A stretch of 64,000 nt of DNA from JAKAWQ01 sp035509315 (GCA_035509315.1 DATJLS010000031.1:1-64000), one strand, 5' to 3'. Shown: positions 1-8,780, counted from the first letter of the stretch. The notes: generated by a model not told the origin, from the letters alone. A program made the numbers and translations.

Positions 1-298
1 GTCAGTGCGCGGGTCGGGACGGAAGAATGACGCCGCCGGGGATCGAACCAAAGAATGCCACGAAACAGGAGGATAACGTGCCATCAGATTACATAGCTTG
101 ATCCCAAGCTCTCACCTCTCCACGAAATCGGGGCAAGTCCATTTTGAGACCGTCTGCTTCCCAAAGGCGATGGCTGGAACCGGACATCCGCATCTCGCAC
201 GATCTGGTCGATAGCGGGTATCGGCTTTACTTGCTTGGATAGTCCCGGCGCTCATCGTAAGGCGATATTATACTTGCGAAACCCAGAGCACAGATAGA

Positions 299-334
299 AA
301 AACGCCGCTCAACCCGATTGGGGAGCGGCGTTTT
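299..334. terminator. Bidirectional intrinsic terminator
   Basis: Twelve-base inverted repeat (AAAACGCCGCTC at 299-310 and its complement at 323-334) around a 12-base loop. An A-run lies on the left and a T-run on the right, so it can act in either direction. On the minus strand it directly follows the tRNA fragment at 337-370, as expected for the terminator of a former tRNA transcript. Confidence 0.65.
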
Positions 335-336
335 CA

Positions 337-370
337 TCAGTCCGGCGCTCTCCCGCTGAGCTATGTCCCC
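337..370 (-). tRNA. tRNA 5'-half remnant
   Basis: Read on the minus strand this starts GGGGACA-TA-GCTC, then the D loop, then GAGC, and enters an anticodon stem CCGGA followed by CTGA. This is a good acceptor 5' strand, D arm and start of an anticodon arm. No matching 3' half follows: the sequence passes straight into the terminator hairpin. The GACTGA string resembles tRNA-Phe genes but the anticodon is not preserved. It is probably a truncated tRNA left by an insertion or deletion, not a working gene. Confidence 0.4.
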
Positions 371-1069
371 CTATGGTGGAGACAGCGTCCGCCAAATATC
401 TCGCCTAAGCCATTGGCGAACATCGCAGTTGTTCGCGGGGGTTGGCGTCATACCCCCAAAGCTGCCCCAAAGAGATGCCGCCCGGCGGTTGGCCATGCCG
501 CCGGATGGCGTCGCCGCGCTCGATGGCAACCTTCAGTCTCGCGCGGTGAAGGCGGCTCCCAGGTTGTGCGACGAAGGCGACCTGGGAGCCGCACCCCTTT
601 CGTCCGTCCGCGCGCCGGCACGGGTTGGGTGGCCGACCGGCATGCCCGAAAGCCCCCGGATTTCCGATGCCACGCGGGCGGTTAGGCCCGATCCGATGCG
701 CGATGGCCCGCGCCGTTGCAACGGTCCCTACGCTCGTCCTAGGCCGTGTTTCGATGCCGGAACGACACCCAATGCCACACTCATTCCGCAAGCGAGTCCA
801 TGCCACTTATCCCCTGGTATGGCCGATGCGAGACACCTCCGCAAAAGCCGCGCTCTACGCACCATCTTTGGCGAGCCAGGCTGCGACACCGCCGGGCTCG
901 CCTACGGGAAGAGCCGCCATTCACCACGATCCTCGCGATGTCCACCAGTGGACAGTGCGGACGCGCAACGACGCCCCCTACCCTTTTGCCCACGCTGGGA
1001 GGGGCACATGAGGTTTCGCCCCCTCGCACACCACTTTCAAACTTTTGATTTCCACTGAGGAGATTTTCC

Positions 1070-1687
1070 ATGCCTTCTGCAAAACCCAAACCCAGCCCCG
1101 AGGAGGAAGAGGCCCTCAGCCGCGCCATCCGCGCCAAGCTCACCGCCGAAGAGGCCGCCAAAGCAAAAGCATCCGAGGATGCCCTCCGCGCGCTCGGGGC
1201 CAAGCCGGGGGATCGCAACACTTACATTGCCGCTGTGATGGCACTTCAGCATAGAGCCTTCGCGGCCGGCGATGCAGCATGGAACCGCTCGCGAAGCCAT
1301 GGGCTCGCTCGGGACATGCGATCAGTGCGAAGTCGGGTCGCGGCGCTGTTGCGTATCCCTGATCTCGCTGGCGGGGCGAAAGTGCAGGACGCCACACTGC
1401 TGCTCTTGGATGCGGAGGAACGTTGGGCAAAGGTGAAAGCGACGCCGCTGCATCCGATGGACCAGATGGCCGCCAACGGGGCCGCCTCGGTGCTTACGCT
1501 CACGCCAATCTCCGCCGAGCAAGTCATCGCCCGCATTGAGGCCAAGGGCGTGAAGCTGGGCCTCGGCGAAGGCGGCGAGATCGTCTGCTTGAGAGCCTCT
1601 GCCCTAGGCGAGCACGACAGGGCACTCATCCGCGAGCACGCCGAGGCCATTAAGGAAGTCCTCGGGGTTGTGGAGGTTTTAGCATGA
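1070..1687 (+). CDS. Hypothetical phage-module protein
   Basis: A 205-residue protein that I cannot assign to a named family. It starts at an ATG with a good ribosome site (GAGGAG about 8 bases upstream). The first ~40 residues are charged and helical (Glu/Lys/Ala-rich). The last ~50 residues (VIARIEAKGVKLGLGEGGEIVCLRAS-type pattern, then a helix) resemble the small domain found in plasmid and phage replication or docking proteins, where a helix-strand-strand-helix unit precedes a larger domain; this resemblance is weak. It overlaps the next gene by ATGA, so it is the first gene of the tail/terminase operon. By position it could hold a small-terminase or adaptor role, but no motif proves that. 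Confidence 0.75.
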   Translation: MPSAKPKPSPEEEEALSRAIRAKLTAEEAAKAKASEDALRALGAKPGDRNTYIAAVMALQHRAFAAGDAAWNRSRSHGLARDMRSVRSRVAALLRIPDLAGGAKVQDATLLLLDAEERWAKVKATPLHPMDQMAANGAASVLTLTPISAEQVIARIEAKGVKLGLGEGGEIVCLRASALGEHDRALIREHAEAIKEVLGVVEVLA

Positions 1688-1947
1688 GCATCCTGGAGCC
1701 AACCGCCGAGGAAATTGCGAGAGCCCAAGCCGCTGCGCTGAGAGCGGACAACGCCGCGTTGCTCGATCCCAGCACCCGCAACAAAACCCTCAAGCAAATG
1801 GAGCGGGAGGAGCAGAGCGCGCGAAGCCTCCACGCCACGACGCAGTTGCGTGACACCAACCAGAACGCACGCGATATGAGCCCGCAGCAGTATCAGCGAT
1901 TCAAGACGCAAATGCTGAGAGCAATTAGGGGCCTTCCGCCAAGATAA
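1684..1947 (+). CDS. Small hypothetical phage-module protein
   Basis: 87 residues, starting in a 4-base ATGA overlap with the gene before it, which implies translational coupling. It is highly charged and predicted all-helical (EEIARAQAAALRADNAALL, then KQMEREEQSARSL). No Cys and no membrane segment. The C-terminal part (MSPQQYQRFKTQMLRAI) is basic. I do not recognise a family. A small helical basic protein directly upstream of a large terminase could act in packaging, but this is only inference from position. Confidence 0.6.
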   Translation: MSILEPTAEEIARAQAAALRADNAALLDPSTRNKTLKQMEREEQSARSLHATTQLRDTNQNARDMSPQQYQRFKTQMLRAIRGLPPR

Positions 1948-1972
1948 CGCCTGAACTTGAAAGGACCAGACT

Positions 1973-2206
1973 ATGAAATCTCCGAGCAAAAGCATCTCCA
2001 AGTCCCTCGCCTCGCAGACCCTGCCGGGGCGAAACCCCGAGCCCACCACGGCCACACGCCAACGACAGGCGGGCTTGTCGCCCCTGCCTGGGAGCGGCGA
2101 GGTTCATCCTGGTGTGGGGGCCGCTCCGAGAGGCAGCGCCAAGCGCCAAGCTGACGCCGCCGGCCAGACTTTCGGCGGACCGGTTTCGCAATACGCGAAG
2201 CGCTGA
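1973..2206 (+). CDS. Small basic hypothetical protein
   Basis: A 77-residue frame with a GAAAGGA ribosome site 7 bases before its ATG. It is rich in Ser, Gly, Pro and basic residues, looks disordered and has no family motif. The gap to the neighbouring genes is short and the frame lies between two well supported genes on the same strand, which favours a real gene. A competing frame (1957-2154) covers the same bases but has no ribosome site. Confidence 0.4.
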   Translation: MKSPSKSISKSLASQTLPGRNPEPTTATRQRQAGLSPLPGSGEVHPGVGAAPRGSAKRQADAAGQTFGGPVSQYAKR

Positions 2207-2260
2207 ATTTGACTGGCTTGGCTTGGTATTGAGCACATCTTGGATTTCACCAAGACGCCC

Positions 2261-3655
2261 ATGACCCCCGCCCTTCGCCTCGCGGAGCAATTGGCTGCAC
2301 TCACGGAGGAGCAGCGCACGGCCTTACTCAAGGCCACCCCTCCAGAGACCTTCGAGCAGTTGAACTACACCTGGAAGCTATGGGCGAGGGAGGATCAACT
2401 TCCGCCGGAGGGCGATTGGCGCATCTGGTTGCTGCTCGCGGGCCGAGGCGCTGGCAAGACGCGCTCGGCGTGCGAATGGCTCCGAGGGGAAATTGAGGCC
2501 GGGCGGGTGCGCTGCGCCGCCATCGCCGCCCCGACAAACCTTGCCGCCCGGAAGGTGCTGATTGAGGGCGAGAGCGGGCTGCTCGCCATCTGTCCGCCCT
2601 GGGCGAGGCCCACGTATGAGATGGCCGTGGGCAAACTCTCCTGGCCGAATGGCGCCGTGGCGCACCTGATGACGGCAGAGGTGCCCGATAGGGTTAGGGG
2701 CTTCAACTTCGATGCTGCAATCTGCGACGAGCTTGCGGCGTGGCAAGACCCCGCCGAGCTTTGGATGCAGTTGCAACTTGCCGTGAGGCTCAGGGGACCG
2801 AAGGGCGACAACCCCAGGATTGTCGTGGCGACAACGCCAAAGGCCATCCCGACGCTAAAGGAAATCCTCGCAGACCCCGGCACCGCCATCACGCGCGCCA
2901 GCACCTTTGACAACGCGCCGAACCTCTCACCCGCCGCCCTCGCCGCGTTGCGTAAGCGATACGAGGGCACCAGCATTGGCCGGCAGGAGTTGTATGGCGA
3001 GATGCTGCTGGACGTTGACGATGCGCTCTGGCAGCGAAGCTGGATTGACGCCGCCCGCGTCGCTGAAGCGCCGCCCTTGGTGCGGGTGGTGATCGCCGTC
3101 GATCCCTCCGTTAGCGCCACCGGGGCGGAGTGCGGAATTGTCGCCGCTGGGAAGGCAGAAAATGGCGAGCTTTTTGTTCTTAGCGATGCATCTACTCGCG
3201 CGAGCCCGGAGCAGTGGGCCAGGAGGGCAGCGGCGGAGTATGACGCGCACCAAGCCGATGCGCTGGTTGCGGAGGTTAACCAGGGCGGTGCTTTGGTCGC
3301 CTCGGTGATGCAGTCCATCGGCTTCGCGGGCAAGCTCAAAACTGTGCATGCAGCGAGAGGAAAACAAACTCGCGCGGAGCCCATTGCGGCGCTCTACGAA
3401 CAAGCCCGGGTGCACCATGTCGGCGCGTTCCCACAGTTGGAAGATCAACTTGCAACCTGGGTGCCGGGGGAAGGCCCATCGCCGGACAGACTTGATGCGC
3501 TGGTTTGGGCGGTGAGCGAACTCGCGCTCGGGCGGCCGGAGAGCGAATGGGCGAGGCAACGCCGCGAGCATGACGAGCGGATGCAGAGTGACGCGCTCTA
3601 TCGGCGGGATTATCTCAATCGGATGAATGTTGGGGCGAGGATTTTTGCAAGATGA
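2261..3655 (+). CDS. Phage terminase large subunit, GTA-like
   Basis: Packaging ATPase/nuclease, 464 residues from the ATG at 2261; an upstream TTG at 2240 would add 7. The N-terminal ATPase has Walker A GRGAGKT at residues 61-67 after GDWRIWLLLA, and Walker B ending CDE at 155-157 (Asp156, Glu157), followed by the family's WPNGA and RG(F) signatures. The C-terminal half begins VVIAVDPS, with the Asp expected for the RNase-H-like headful nuclease, and carries later acidic positions. The layout matches the terminase_6/gene-transfer-agent gp2 group. It overlaps the next gene by ATGA. No small terminase, portal or head gene is recognised around it, which is unusual because the portal gene normally follows. 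Confidence 0.93.
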   Translation: MTPALRLAEQLAALTEEQRTALLKATPPETFEQLNYTWKLWAREDQLPPEGDWRIWLLLAGRGAGKTRSACEWLRGEIEAGRVRCAAIAAPTNLAARKVLIEGESGLLAICPPWARPTYEMAVGKLSWPNGAVAHLMTAEVPDRVRGFNFDAAICDELAAWQDPAELWMQLQLAVRLRGPKGDNPRIVVATTPKAIPTLKEILADPGTAITRASTFDNAPNLSPAALAALRKRYEGTSIGRQELYGEMLLDVDDALWQRSWIDAARVAEAPPLVRVVIAVDPSVSATGAECGIVAAGKAENGELFVLSDASTRASPEQWARRAAAEYDAHQADALVAEVNQGGALVASVMQSIGFAGKLKTVHAARGKQTRAEPIAALYEQARVHHVGAFPQLEDQLATWVPGEGPSPDRLDALVWAVSELALGRPESEWARQRREHDERMQSDALYRRDYLNRMNVGARIFAR

Positions 3656-3927
3656 CTGATAACGTGATCTTGGCCGCAGCGGTGGAGGTAGGCAACGCTC
3701 TCGAAGTGGCGCTGGCGACGTATGCGAGCCTCATGCGGGATTGCGAGTGCCACCTTCCGCTTTCTCCTGCCAAGCGCGCCAAGGCCAAAGCGGGAGTGGA
3801 CACAACCCTCGCGAAATTGAAAGAACTCGCGACCACGCTCAAGGCAGAGACTACGGGCCTAGAGTTTGAGCTTGATGAATACCAAGTGGCGTTTTTGCAA
3901 TTCATGCCCACTGAGGGGGCCGCATAG
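3652..3927 (+). CDS. Small helical hypothetical protein
   Basis: 91 residues starting inside the terminase stop (ATGA overlap). Two predicted helices: an Ala/Val-rich one (residues ~3-25) and a Lys/Ala one (residues ~40-65) joined by CECHLPLSPAKR. The C-terminus is acidic. No known domain. It lies where tail-assembly chaperones often sit, just before the tape-measure gene, so a chaperone role is possible but unproven. No frameshift signal producing a longer form is evident. Confidence 0.6.
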   Translation: MTDNVILAAAVEVGNALEVALATYASLMRDCECHLPLSPAKRAKAKAGVDTTLAKLKELATTLKAETTGLEFELDEYQVAFLQFMPTEGAA

Positions 3928-3929
3928 TC

Positions 3930-6110
3930 ATGGCAGGGCTGGTCAACTATTCTGTCATGGTCCGCATCTTGGCAGCCAATGGCGCAGCCCCAGTGCTCCG
4001 CACTATCGCTGCCGATGTCCTTGGCCTGGGCAATAAGGTTGACGCCATCGGCGCCAAGTTTGGCAAATGGCGATTGGCGCTCGCGGGGGTGGGAGTAGGC
4101 GTTGCGGGTGTAGGCGCTGTCGCAGTGACTGCCGCCGCGAAGATCGCGCTCATGGGCGATCAGATTGTCCGGGTGCAGCAGCAACTCAAGGGCATGGGAG
4201 TCTCGGGCGCGGACGTGCAGAGGATGACGGCGGCAGCCATCGGCACCCAGCGCGCCTATCCGACGCTCAAAACCAGCGAGGCCCTGACGCTAGAGCGCAA
4301 GCTGTATAGCGTTTTCGCGAGCCCAAAGGACGTGCTCGCCGCGCAGGGCACCGCCGGGCTTGCCGAGGCCATCTTGGACAACCTCGGCATCGGCGGCCCG
4401 GCAGGCATCGCCCAGCTTTACAAGAGCGCCGAGTTGGCGGGGGCGGTGACGCGCACGGCGGGGGGCCTGCAAATCCTCGATCCCGCAGCAGCCAGCGCCG
4501 CGATGACAAATTTGGTGAAGGTGCTCTATGCGGGCGGTGGGCTCGTCACGCCAGCGCAGATTTTCCAATTCACTCGCATGGCCGGCCCCGCAGCGAAGCT
4601 CATGGGCGAGACCTACTGGCAGACTATGGGCGAGGCCGTGCAGCAAATGCAGGCTCGAGGGGGGCGTGGGGCCTCGTTGTTCTACGCGCAAATGACCGGC
4701 GGCCGCATTGGAAGACCCTCCATCGAAGCCATGACGCAGCTTGGGCTGCTTGGGCAGGGCGGCTTCGGATGGTTCCCCGGCAGCAGCCAAGGCTACATCC
4801 GCCCCGGCGGAGTGACGGGCTACGGCACGCTGATGAACCAAGGCATGTTTGCATGGGTTGAGCAGGTGCTGGTGCCGGATCTGGTCCGCCACGGCGCCAC
4901 CACCCTCAACCAGCAACTCGCCCTGGTGAACCAAATATTCTCGAACCAAACAACCCGCGCGCTTGTGCAGAGCATGATCCAAAACCCCGCCTCATATCAG
5001 CGGGAAGCGCGGATGCTCGGCGACATGCCTTCGTTGCAGGCGATTTACGCCCTGCAAATGCAGAGCCTGAGCGCGAGCCTTACAGGGTTGAAAAATTCCC
5101 TCGATAGCCTCTTGCAGGTGGCGGGTGCGCCAGCGGTGCAAGATTTCGCCCGCTTCGTCCGGGAGGTTACTGGCGTTGTCGGGGATATGGAGAAGTGGAG
5201 CTACGCCAACCCGCAGGTATCGCGCGACATCATCGAGGGGCTCGGTGGCGTGGGGCTGGCGATGGTGGGCCTGGGCAGCGGTGCCGCGCTCATGGCGATG
5301 ATTTCGCTGGCGGGGCCGGGCGGTATCCTCTTGGCCCTCCCAGGGGCGATCATCGCGCTCACAAACGCTTTCGAGATTTTCGATAAGAAACTCCGGCAGC
5401 TATTCCCCTGGGCCTTTCCTGCCCCCGGGCAGGGGATCATGGGGCCGGGCGGGCAGCTCAAGTATCCCGTCCAATTCCTCCCGCAGCATATCAAGCCGCT
5501 CGCAAATCTGGCGGGGGCAGAAAACGCAGCGGCAGCGATGTATGGCATCAGCCCGAGCTTCTATCGGCAACTGATCTTCGCGGAGAGCCATAACAAAGCC
5601 GGGGCACTCTCTACGGCGGGAGCGATCGGCTACGCGCAATTGATGCCGGGCACCGCGAAGATGCTGGGGATCAATCCCTTTGACCCTGCGCAGAATGTGA
5701 TGGGCGGAGCGAGGTATTTCTCCGGCCTGCTCAAAATGTTTGGCGGAAACTACGCCGAGGCTATCGCCGCATACAACGCTGGCCCCGGGGCGGTGCAGGC
5801 GGCAATCAAGGGCCACGGCGCACTTTGGGCACAATACCTGCCCGCAGAGACGCAGAGCTACCTCGCCCAACTCCTACCTTTTGCCCCCACTGCAAGAAAG
5901 GCTGCAATCCCACAAGTCGCCCAAACGACTGGCAACAGCGACAAGCCTCAGCCGGTGATTGTGGTTAATGCTCCCGACGTAGCGAGTGCGCTCACACATG
6001 GCATTGCGGGAGGCATGAGCAACAACCCCGCTGGCCCGATCACATTCAATCCTAATCGGGGCTACACGGCCCCCGGACAAGGCGCGATGCCCTCGGTTCT
6101 TATCCGATGA
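3930..6110 (+). CDS. Tape measure protein with lytic transglycosylase domain
   Basis: 726-residue tail protein. Residues ~1-500 are tape-measure-like: long Ala/Gly/Leu helices, two hydrophobic stretches (about 47-72 and 437-475) and no Cys. Residues ~535-640 form a soluble lytic transglycosylase (SLT/lysozyme-like) domain: Glu552 lies in an AESHN context as catalytic acid, followed by GAIGYAQLMPGTA and AYNAGPGAV (614-622), the hallmark motifs. The C-terminal ~70 residues are low complexity. Such fusions measure tail length and cut peptidoglycan at DNA entry. It begins 2 bases after the preceding stop and overlaps the following hub gene by ATGA. The length is short for a long-tailed phage, suggesting a short tail if the whole helical part sets it. 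Confidence 0.88.
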   Translation: MAGLVNYSVMVRILAANGAAPVLRTIAADVLGLGNKVDAIGAKFGKWRLALAGVGVGVAGVGAVAVTAAAKIALMGDQIVRVQQQLKGMGVSGADVQRMTAAAIGTQRAYPTLKTSEALTLERKLYSVFASPKDVLAAQGTAGLAEAILDNLGIGGPAGIAQLYKSAELAGAVTRTAGGLQILDPAAASAAMTNLVKVLYAGGGLVTPAQIFQFTRMAGPAAKLMGETYWQTMGEAVQQMQARGGRGASLFYAQMTGGRIGRPSIEAMTQLGLLGQGGFGWFPGSSQGYIRPGGVTGYGTLMNQGMFAWVEQVLVPDLVRHGATTLNQQLALVNQIFSNQTTRALVQSMIQNPASYQREARMLGDMPSLQAIYALQMQSLSASLTGLKNSLDSLLQVAGAPAVQDFARFVREVTGVVGDMEKWSYANPQVSRDIIEGLGGVGLAMVGLGSGAALMAMISLAGPGGILLALPGAIIALTNAFEIFDKKLRQLFPWAFPAPGQGIMGPGGQLKYPVQFLPQHIKPLANLAGAENAAAAMYGISPSFYRQLIFAESHNKAGALSTAGAIGYAQLMPGTAKMLGINPFDPAQNVMGGARYFSGLLKMFGGNYAEAIAAYNAGPGAVQAAIKGHGALWAQYLPAETQSYLAQLLPFAPTARKAAIPQVAQTTGNSDKPQPVIVVNAPDVASALTHGIAGGMSNNPAGPITFNPNRGYTAPGQGAMPSVLIR

Positions 6111-7273
6111 GCAGTAGCGTCCTGCAATTCTCTGCACAGCAACTAGGGCCGAAGGCTGGCTATGTGCAAACGCCGCGCTTCGCCATCTTGCTGAATGGCG
6201 TGCCGGTGCAATGGCCGCTGAGTGTCAGCGTCACGAGCAACAACTACAGCGAAGCCTCGCGCTTTGCTTGCTCGTTCGCCATCGGGCAGGACGATGCGAA
6301 CAACCTCAGTGGCATGGCAAGCATCCCTGTTGACATACAGGTGAGCCTCGCTGCCAACGAACCAGCGACTCTCATCTCAGGCATTACTGACAATATCGAG
6401 ATCGACCCGATCACGCTGCACGCGACACTTAGCGGGAGGGACTACGCTGCGCTGCTCATCGACACAATGACGCAGCAGACCTACAGCAACATGACGGCAA
6501 GCCAAGTCATCGAGGCGCTGGTTGCGGAGCACTCGGCGGAGGGGTTGAAGGGAAATATCACCGCCACGAGTGAACTTGTCGGCAGGTTTTATGGCGGCAC
6601 TGACTACTCAATGACGTTCTACGGGCAGCTTTACAGAGCAACGAACGAATGGGATCTGGCGTTGATGCTCGCACAAGCATCAGGCTTTGATCTGAGACTC
6701 GGTGGGCCTACAGCAAGCGGTGCGGTGATTGATGCCAAGACACTCTACTTCGGGCCGCCGGTGCCGCAAGAAAGTATTCTCTTCGATGTTGCGATCGAGT
6801 ATCCAGCTAACGGCGGCTCACCAATTAGCAACGCGGAGCATCTGCGGTTCATGCGGAGCCTCACACTCGCGAAGGATGTAGAGGTTACTGCCATCGGCTG
6901 GAACTCCGCGTTGATGAAGCCTCTCACAAGCACGATAACGGCCAGGAATGTGCTCGCGCCGTCGGGCGGGAACGGGCCGCCGCAGAAATACGTTGTGCGG
7001 GTCCCTGGGGATGCAACACCCGAGCAGGTGTTGCAATACGCTCAGGCGAAGATCAGGGAAATCACCGCCTTCGAGCGGGTGATTGAGATAAAGGTGCCTG
7101 GCGAGCTTGCGCTCACTCCCGCAAATCCGGTGCGGCTCGTGGGAAGCGGCACGCAGTTTGACCAGACATACTTCATTGATGAAATCGTTCGCACTCTGAG
7201 CTTCTCGGGAGGGTTTCACGAGACCGTGCGGCTCAAAAACCATAGCCCATATAACCAGACGATCGTGCAATGA
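6107..7273 (+). CDS. Baseplate hub protein, gpD-like
   Basis: 388 residues, beta-rich, in the family of phage late control protein D / gp27-like baseplate hubs. The N-terminus (TPRFAILLNG, then WPLSVSVTSNNYSEASRF) and the ISGITDNIEIDP and LSGRDYAALLID strands match the hub barrel domains. The C-terminal part (LTPANPVRLVGSGTQFDQTYFIDEIVRTLSFSGGF) matches the second barrel that joins the spike. The protein would form the ring between tail tube and spike. It starts in an ATGA overlap with the tape-measure gene and itself overlaps the spike gene by ATGA, so hub and spike are made together. No catalytic residues are expected. Confidence 0.8.
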   Translation: MSSSVLQFSAQQLGPKAGYVQTPRFAILLNGVPVQWPLSVSVTSNNYSEASRFACSFAIGQDDANNLSGMASIPVDIQVSLAANEPATLISGITDNIEIDPITLHATLSGRDYAALLIDTMTQQTYSNMTASQVIEALVAEHSAEGLKGNITATSELVGRFYGGTDYSMTFYGQLYRATNEWDLALMLAQASGFDLRLGGPTASGAVIDAKTLYFGPPVPQESILFDVAIEYPANGGSPISNAEHLRFMRSLTLAKDVEVTAIGWNSALMKPLTSTITARNVLAPSGGNGPPQKYVVRVPGDATPEQVLQYAQAKIREITAFERVIEIKVPGELALTPANPVRLVGSGTQFDQTYFIDEIVRTLSFSGGFHETVRLKNHSPYNQTIVQ

Positions 7274-8025
7274 GCGTTGATGCTTTCTGGAATAGCCTGA
7301 AGCGCAACGTCGCAGCGATGATCGCGCAGAGTGCGACGCCAAGGCGCGGCATCGTGCAGAGCATCAACCCGGCAGGGCCTTTCGCGAAGGTGACGCTCGT
7401 GCCGGAGGGTGCGCTCACTGGATGGCTGCCAATCGCGATGCCATGCGCTGCTAACGGCTGGGGTGTCATTGCGGTGCCGCCGGTGGGAGCGCAGGTGATC
7501 GTGTTGCCGATTGATGGCGACAGCGACTCTAGCGTTGTGATTGCGGCGCACTGGTCGCAGCCGATGCCACCGCCCTCCGGGTATCCTGTGGGCGAGCTTT
7601 GGTTGTTTCACCAAACGGGCGCGTTTGTGAAGGTGAACAACGCTGGTGGAGTGCAAGCGCAGGATCAGAAAGGGGCGATCCTGACGGCGGACGGCACCGG
7701 GAAGGTTATTGCGGTGGATCAGGCTGGGGCGACGATGGAGCTGCCTAATGACGGGACCGCCCGCCTCATTGACAAGGCTGGTCATAGCTTTGTGCTGAAT
7801 AATAACGGGAGTGCCACGCTGGGGGCGAATCTCATAGTGCAGGGCACGATCACAACCCAGGCTCCCTCTGGCGGGAGTGGAAACCTTGCCATCAACGGCA
7901 ATATCGCTGCGACAGGGGACGTGCAGGCGAACGCGCCTAATGGCGTCACGCTCGGGACGCATGTTCATGGCGGGGTGCAGGAGGGCGGCGGGAATACCGA
8001 AGGCCCCGCTAATCCAATCTCGTGA
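7270..8025 (+). CDS. Baseplate spike protein, gpV-like
   Basis: 251 residues. Residues ~20-105 form an OB-like domain (RGIVQSINPAG, then VPPVGAQVIVLPIDGD), typical of phage baseplate assembly protein V. Residues ~105-235 are a repetitive beta-helix region with alternating small and polar residues (GSATLGANLIVQGTI, NLAINGNIAATGDV). Close to the C-terminus is GTHVHGGV: the His-x-His apex motif that binds metal at the tip of P2-type membrane-piercing spikes. This supports a contractile or puncturing tail. The gene is coupled to the hub upstream and overlaps the next small gene at its stop. Confidence 0.82.
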   Translation: MSVDAFWNSLKRNVAAMIAQSATPRRGIVQSINPAGPFAKVTLVPEGALTGWLPIAMPCAANGWGVIAVPPVGAQVIVLPIDGDSDSSVVIAAHWSQPMPPPSGYPVGELWLFHQTGAFVKVNNAGGVQAQDQKGAILTADGTGKVIAVDQAGATMELPNDGTARLIDKAGHSFVLNNNGSATLGANLIVQGTITTQAPSGGSGNLAINGNIAATGDVQANAPNGVTLGTHVHGGVQEGGGNTEGPANPIS

Positions 8026-8246
8026 GCGCCGGCACGCGAAGCGTCAGCGCGTGCGCCCCGGAGGGACCGCTCCCGGCGGAGCTTGAGGCCGCGTTCATCG
8101 CGGCGCTGAAGGATGCGAGCCCAGCGGAGCGGAAAAGACTGCTGAAGCTCAGGGGCGAGACCGAGTTGAAATTCCGCTCCGCGTGCAAAACGGCGCTCGG
8201 AGTGCTCAGCAATGCCAAGTGGCAGTTGGAGATGATGGCCAAATAG
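8022..8246 (+). CDS. Small hypothetical protein after spike gene
   Basis: 74 residues from a GTG that overlaps the spike stop (GTGA). Two helices are predicted: residues ~18-45 (ELEAAFIAALKDASPAERKRLL) and ~48-72. It has two Cys and no membrane segment. I do not recognise it. Position in the tail operon suggests a baseplate accessory or chaperone, without direct evidence. Confidence 0.55.
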   Translation: MSAGTRSVSACAPEGPLPAELEAAFIAALKDASPAERKRLLKLRGETELKFRSACKTALGVLSNAKWQLEMMAK

Positions 8247-8304
8247 CTGGACTGGTGGGGCGGACGGAGCGACAGGTTCGGGGCCAGAACGAAAGGACAA
8301 GATC

Positions 8305-8772
8305 ATGGCAGAGAAAAACCTAGGCCCCTCTATCATCATCGCGCTTGGCTTCGGGGCGGCACTGGTCGCGGGGATCATCCTGAGCGACGGAGGGGACAAC
8401 ACCACGCCGAGCGCCTCTCCATCGCCATTGCTGGGCAAGAGGGTGCAAATCTCTGCCGCCACGTATGGCTGCCCGGACGAAACAATGCTGAACGTGGCGC
8501 AGGACTGGGAACTCGCGCATGGGCACTGGCCGGTGCGCGAGTCCTACTTCATGCGCCAGGGCTGCGTTTGGGTTTACGCGCAGGGTGAGGGCACGGTGGA
8601 GGCCCGCGATGGTCAGGCGGTGCAGGTGACGGCGCTGGTGGATTGGCAGGGAAAACCCTTTGCCGAGTCGCAGGATGGGACGTTCCCGGACACCTTGGCG
8701 ACTACGCTGTGGATTTGGACGGAGCCGGGCGATCTCTTGACGTATGACTGGAAGGGGAAGCCGCTGGATTAG
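8305..8772 (+). CDS. Membrane-anchored hypothetical protein
   Basis: 155 residues with a GAAAGGA ribosome site 8 bases before the ATG. Residues ~8-26 (PSIIIALGFGAALVAGIIL) form one membrane segment at the N-terminus; a short charged N-tail implies the rest lies outside the cytoplasm. The soluble part has two Cys in the C-P-D-E and G-C-V-W contexts that could pair, and beta-rich stretches (VWVYAQGEGTVEARDGQAVQVTALVDW). Last gene of the phage module, followed directly by hairpins. Single-pass proteins here are often spanins or superinfection-exclusion factors; no motif decides. Confidence 0.65.
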   Translation: MAEKNLGPSIIIALGFGAALVAGIILSDGGDNTTPSASPSPLLGKRVQISAATYGCPDETMLNVAQDWELAHGHWPVRESYFMRQGCVWVYAQGEGTVEARDGQAVQVTALVDWQGKPFAESQDGTFPDTLATTLWIWTEPGDLLTYDWKGKPLD

Positions 8773-8780
8773 GGTTTTTG

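Larger units (their letters stand above)
1..1069. other. Left edge, no gene supported
   Basis: I find no convincing gene in this stretch. Open frames exist on both strands (for example a 231-codon frame at 363-1058), but they are Arg/Pro/Ala-rich, overlap each other in several frames and carry no family motif. What can be seen is a bidirectional hairpin near 299-334, a piece of tRNA on the minus strand at 337-370 and a T-arm-like string near 38-50. The first 101 bases read as an open frame ending in TGA and could be the tail of a gene that starts outside the window, but it runs through the tRNA-like string, so I do not call it. Confidence 0.4.

Noticed and set aside
1..101. Open frame ending in TGA at 101 with a GTG and a ribosome-like AGGAGG
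   Set aside because: It runs through a tRNA T-arm-like string (GGGGATCGAACC), which often gives such false frames, and only ~30 codons are visible.
363..1058. 231-codon frame before the phage genes
   Set aside because: Arg/Pro-rich, overlapped by equally long frames on both strands, no motif and no ribosome site.
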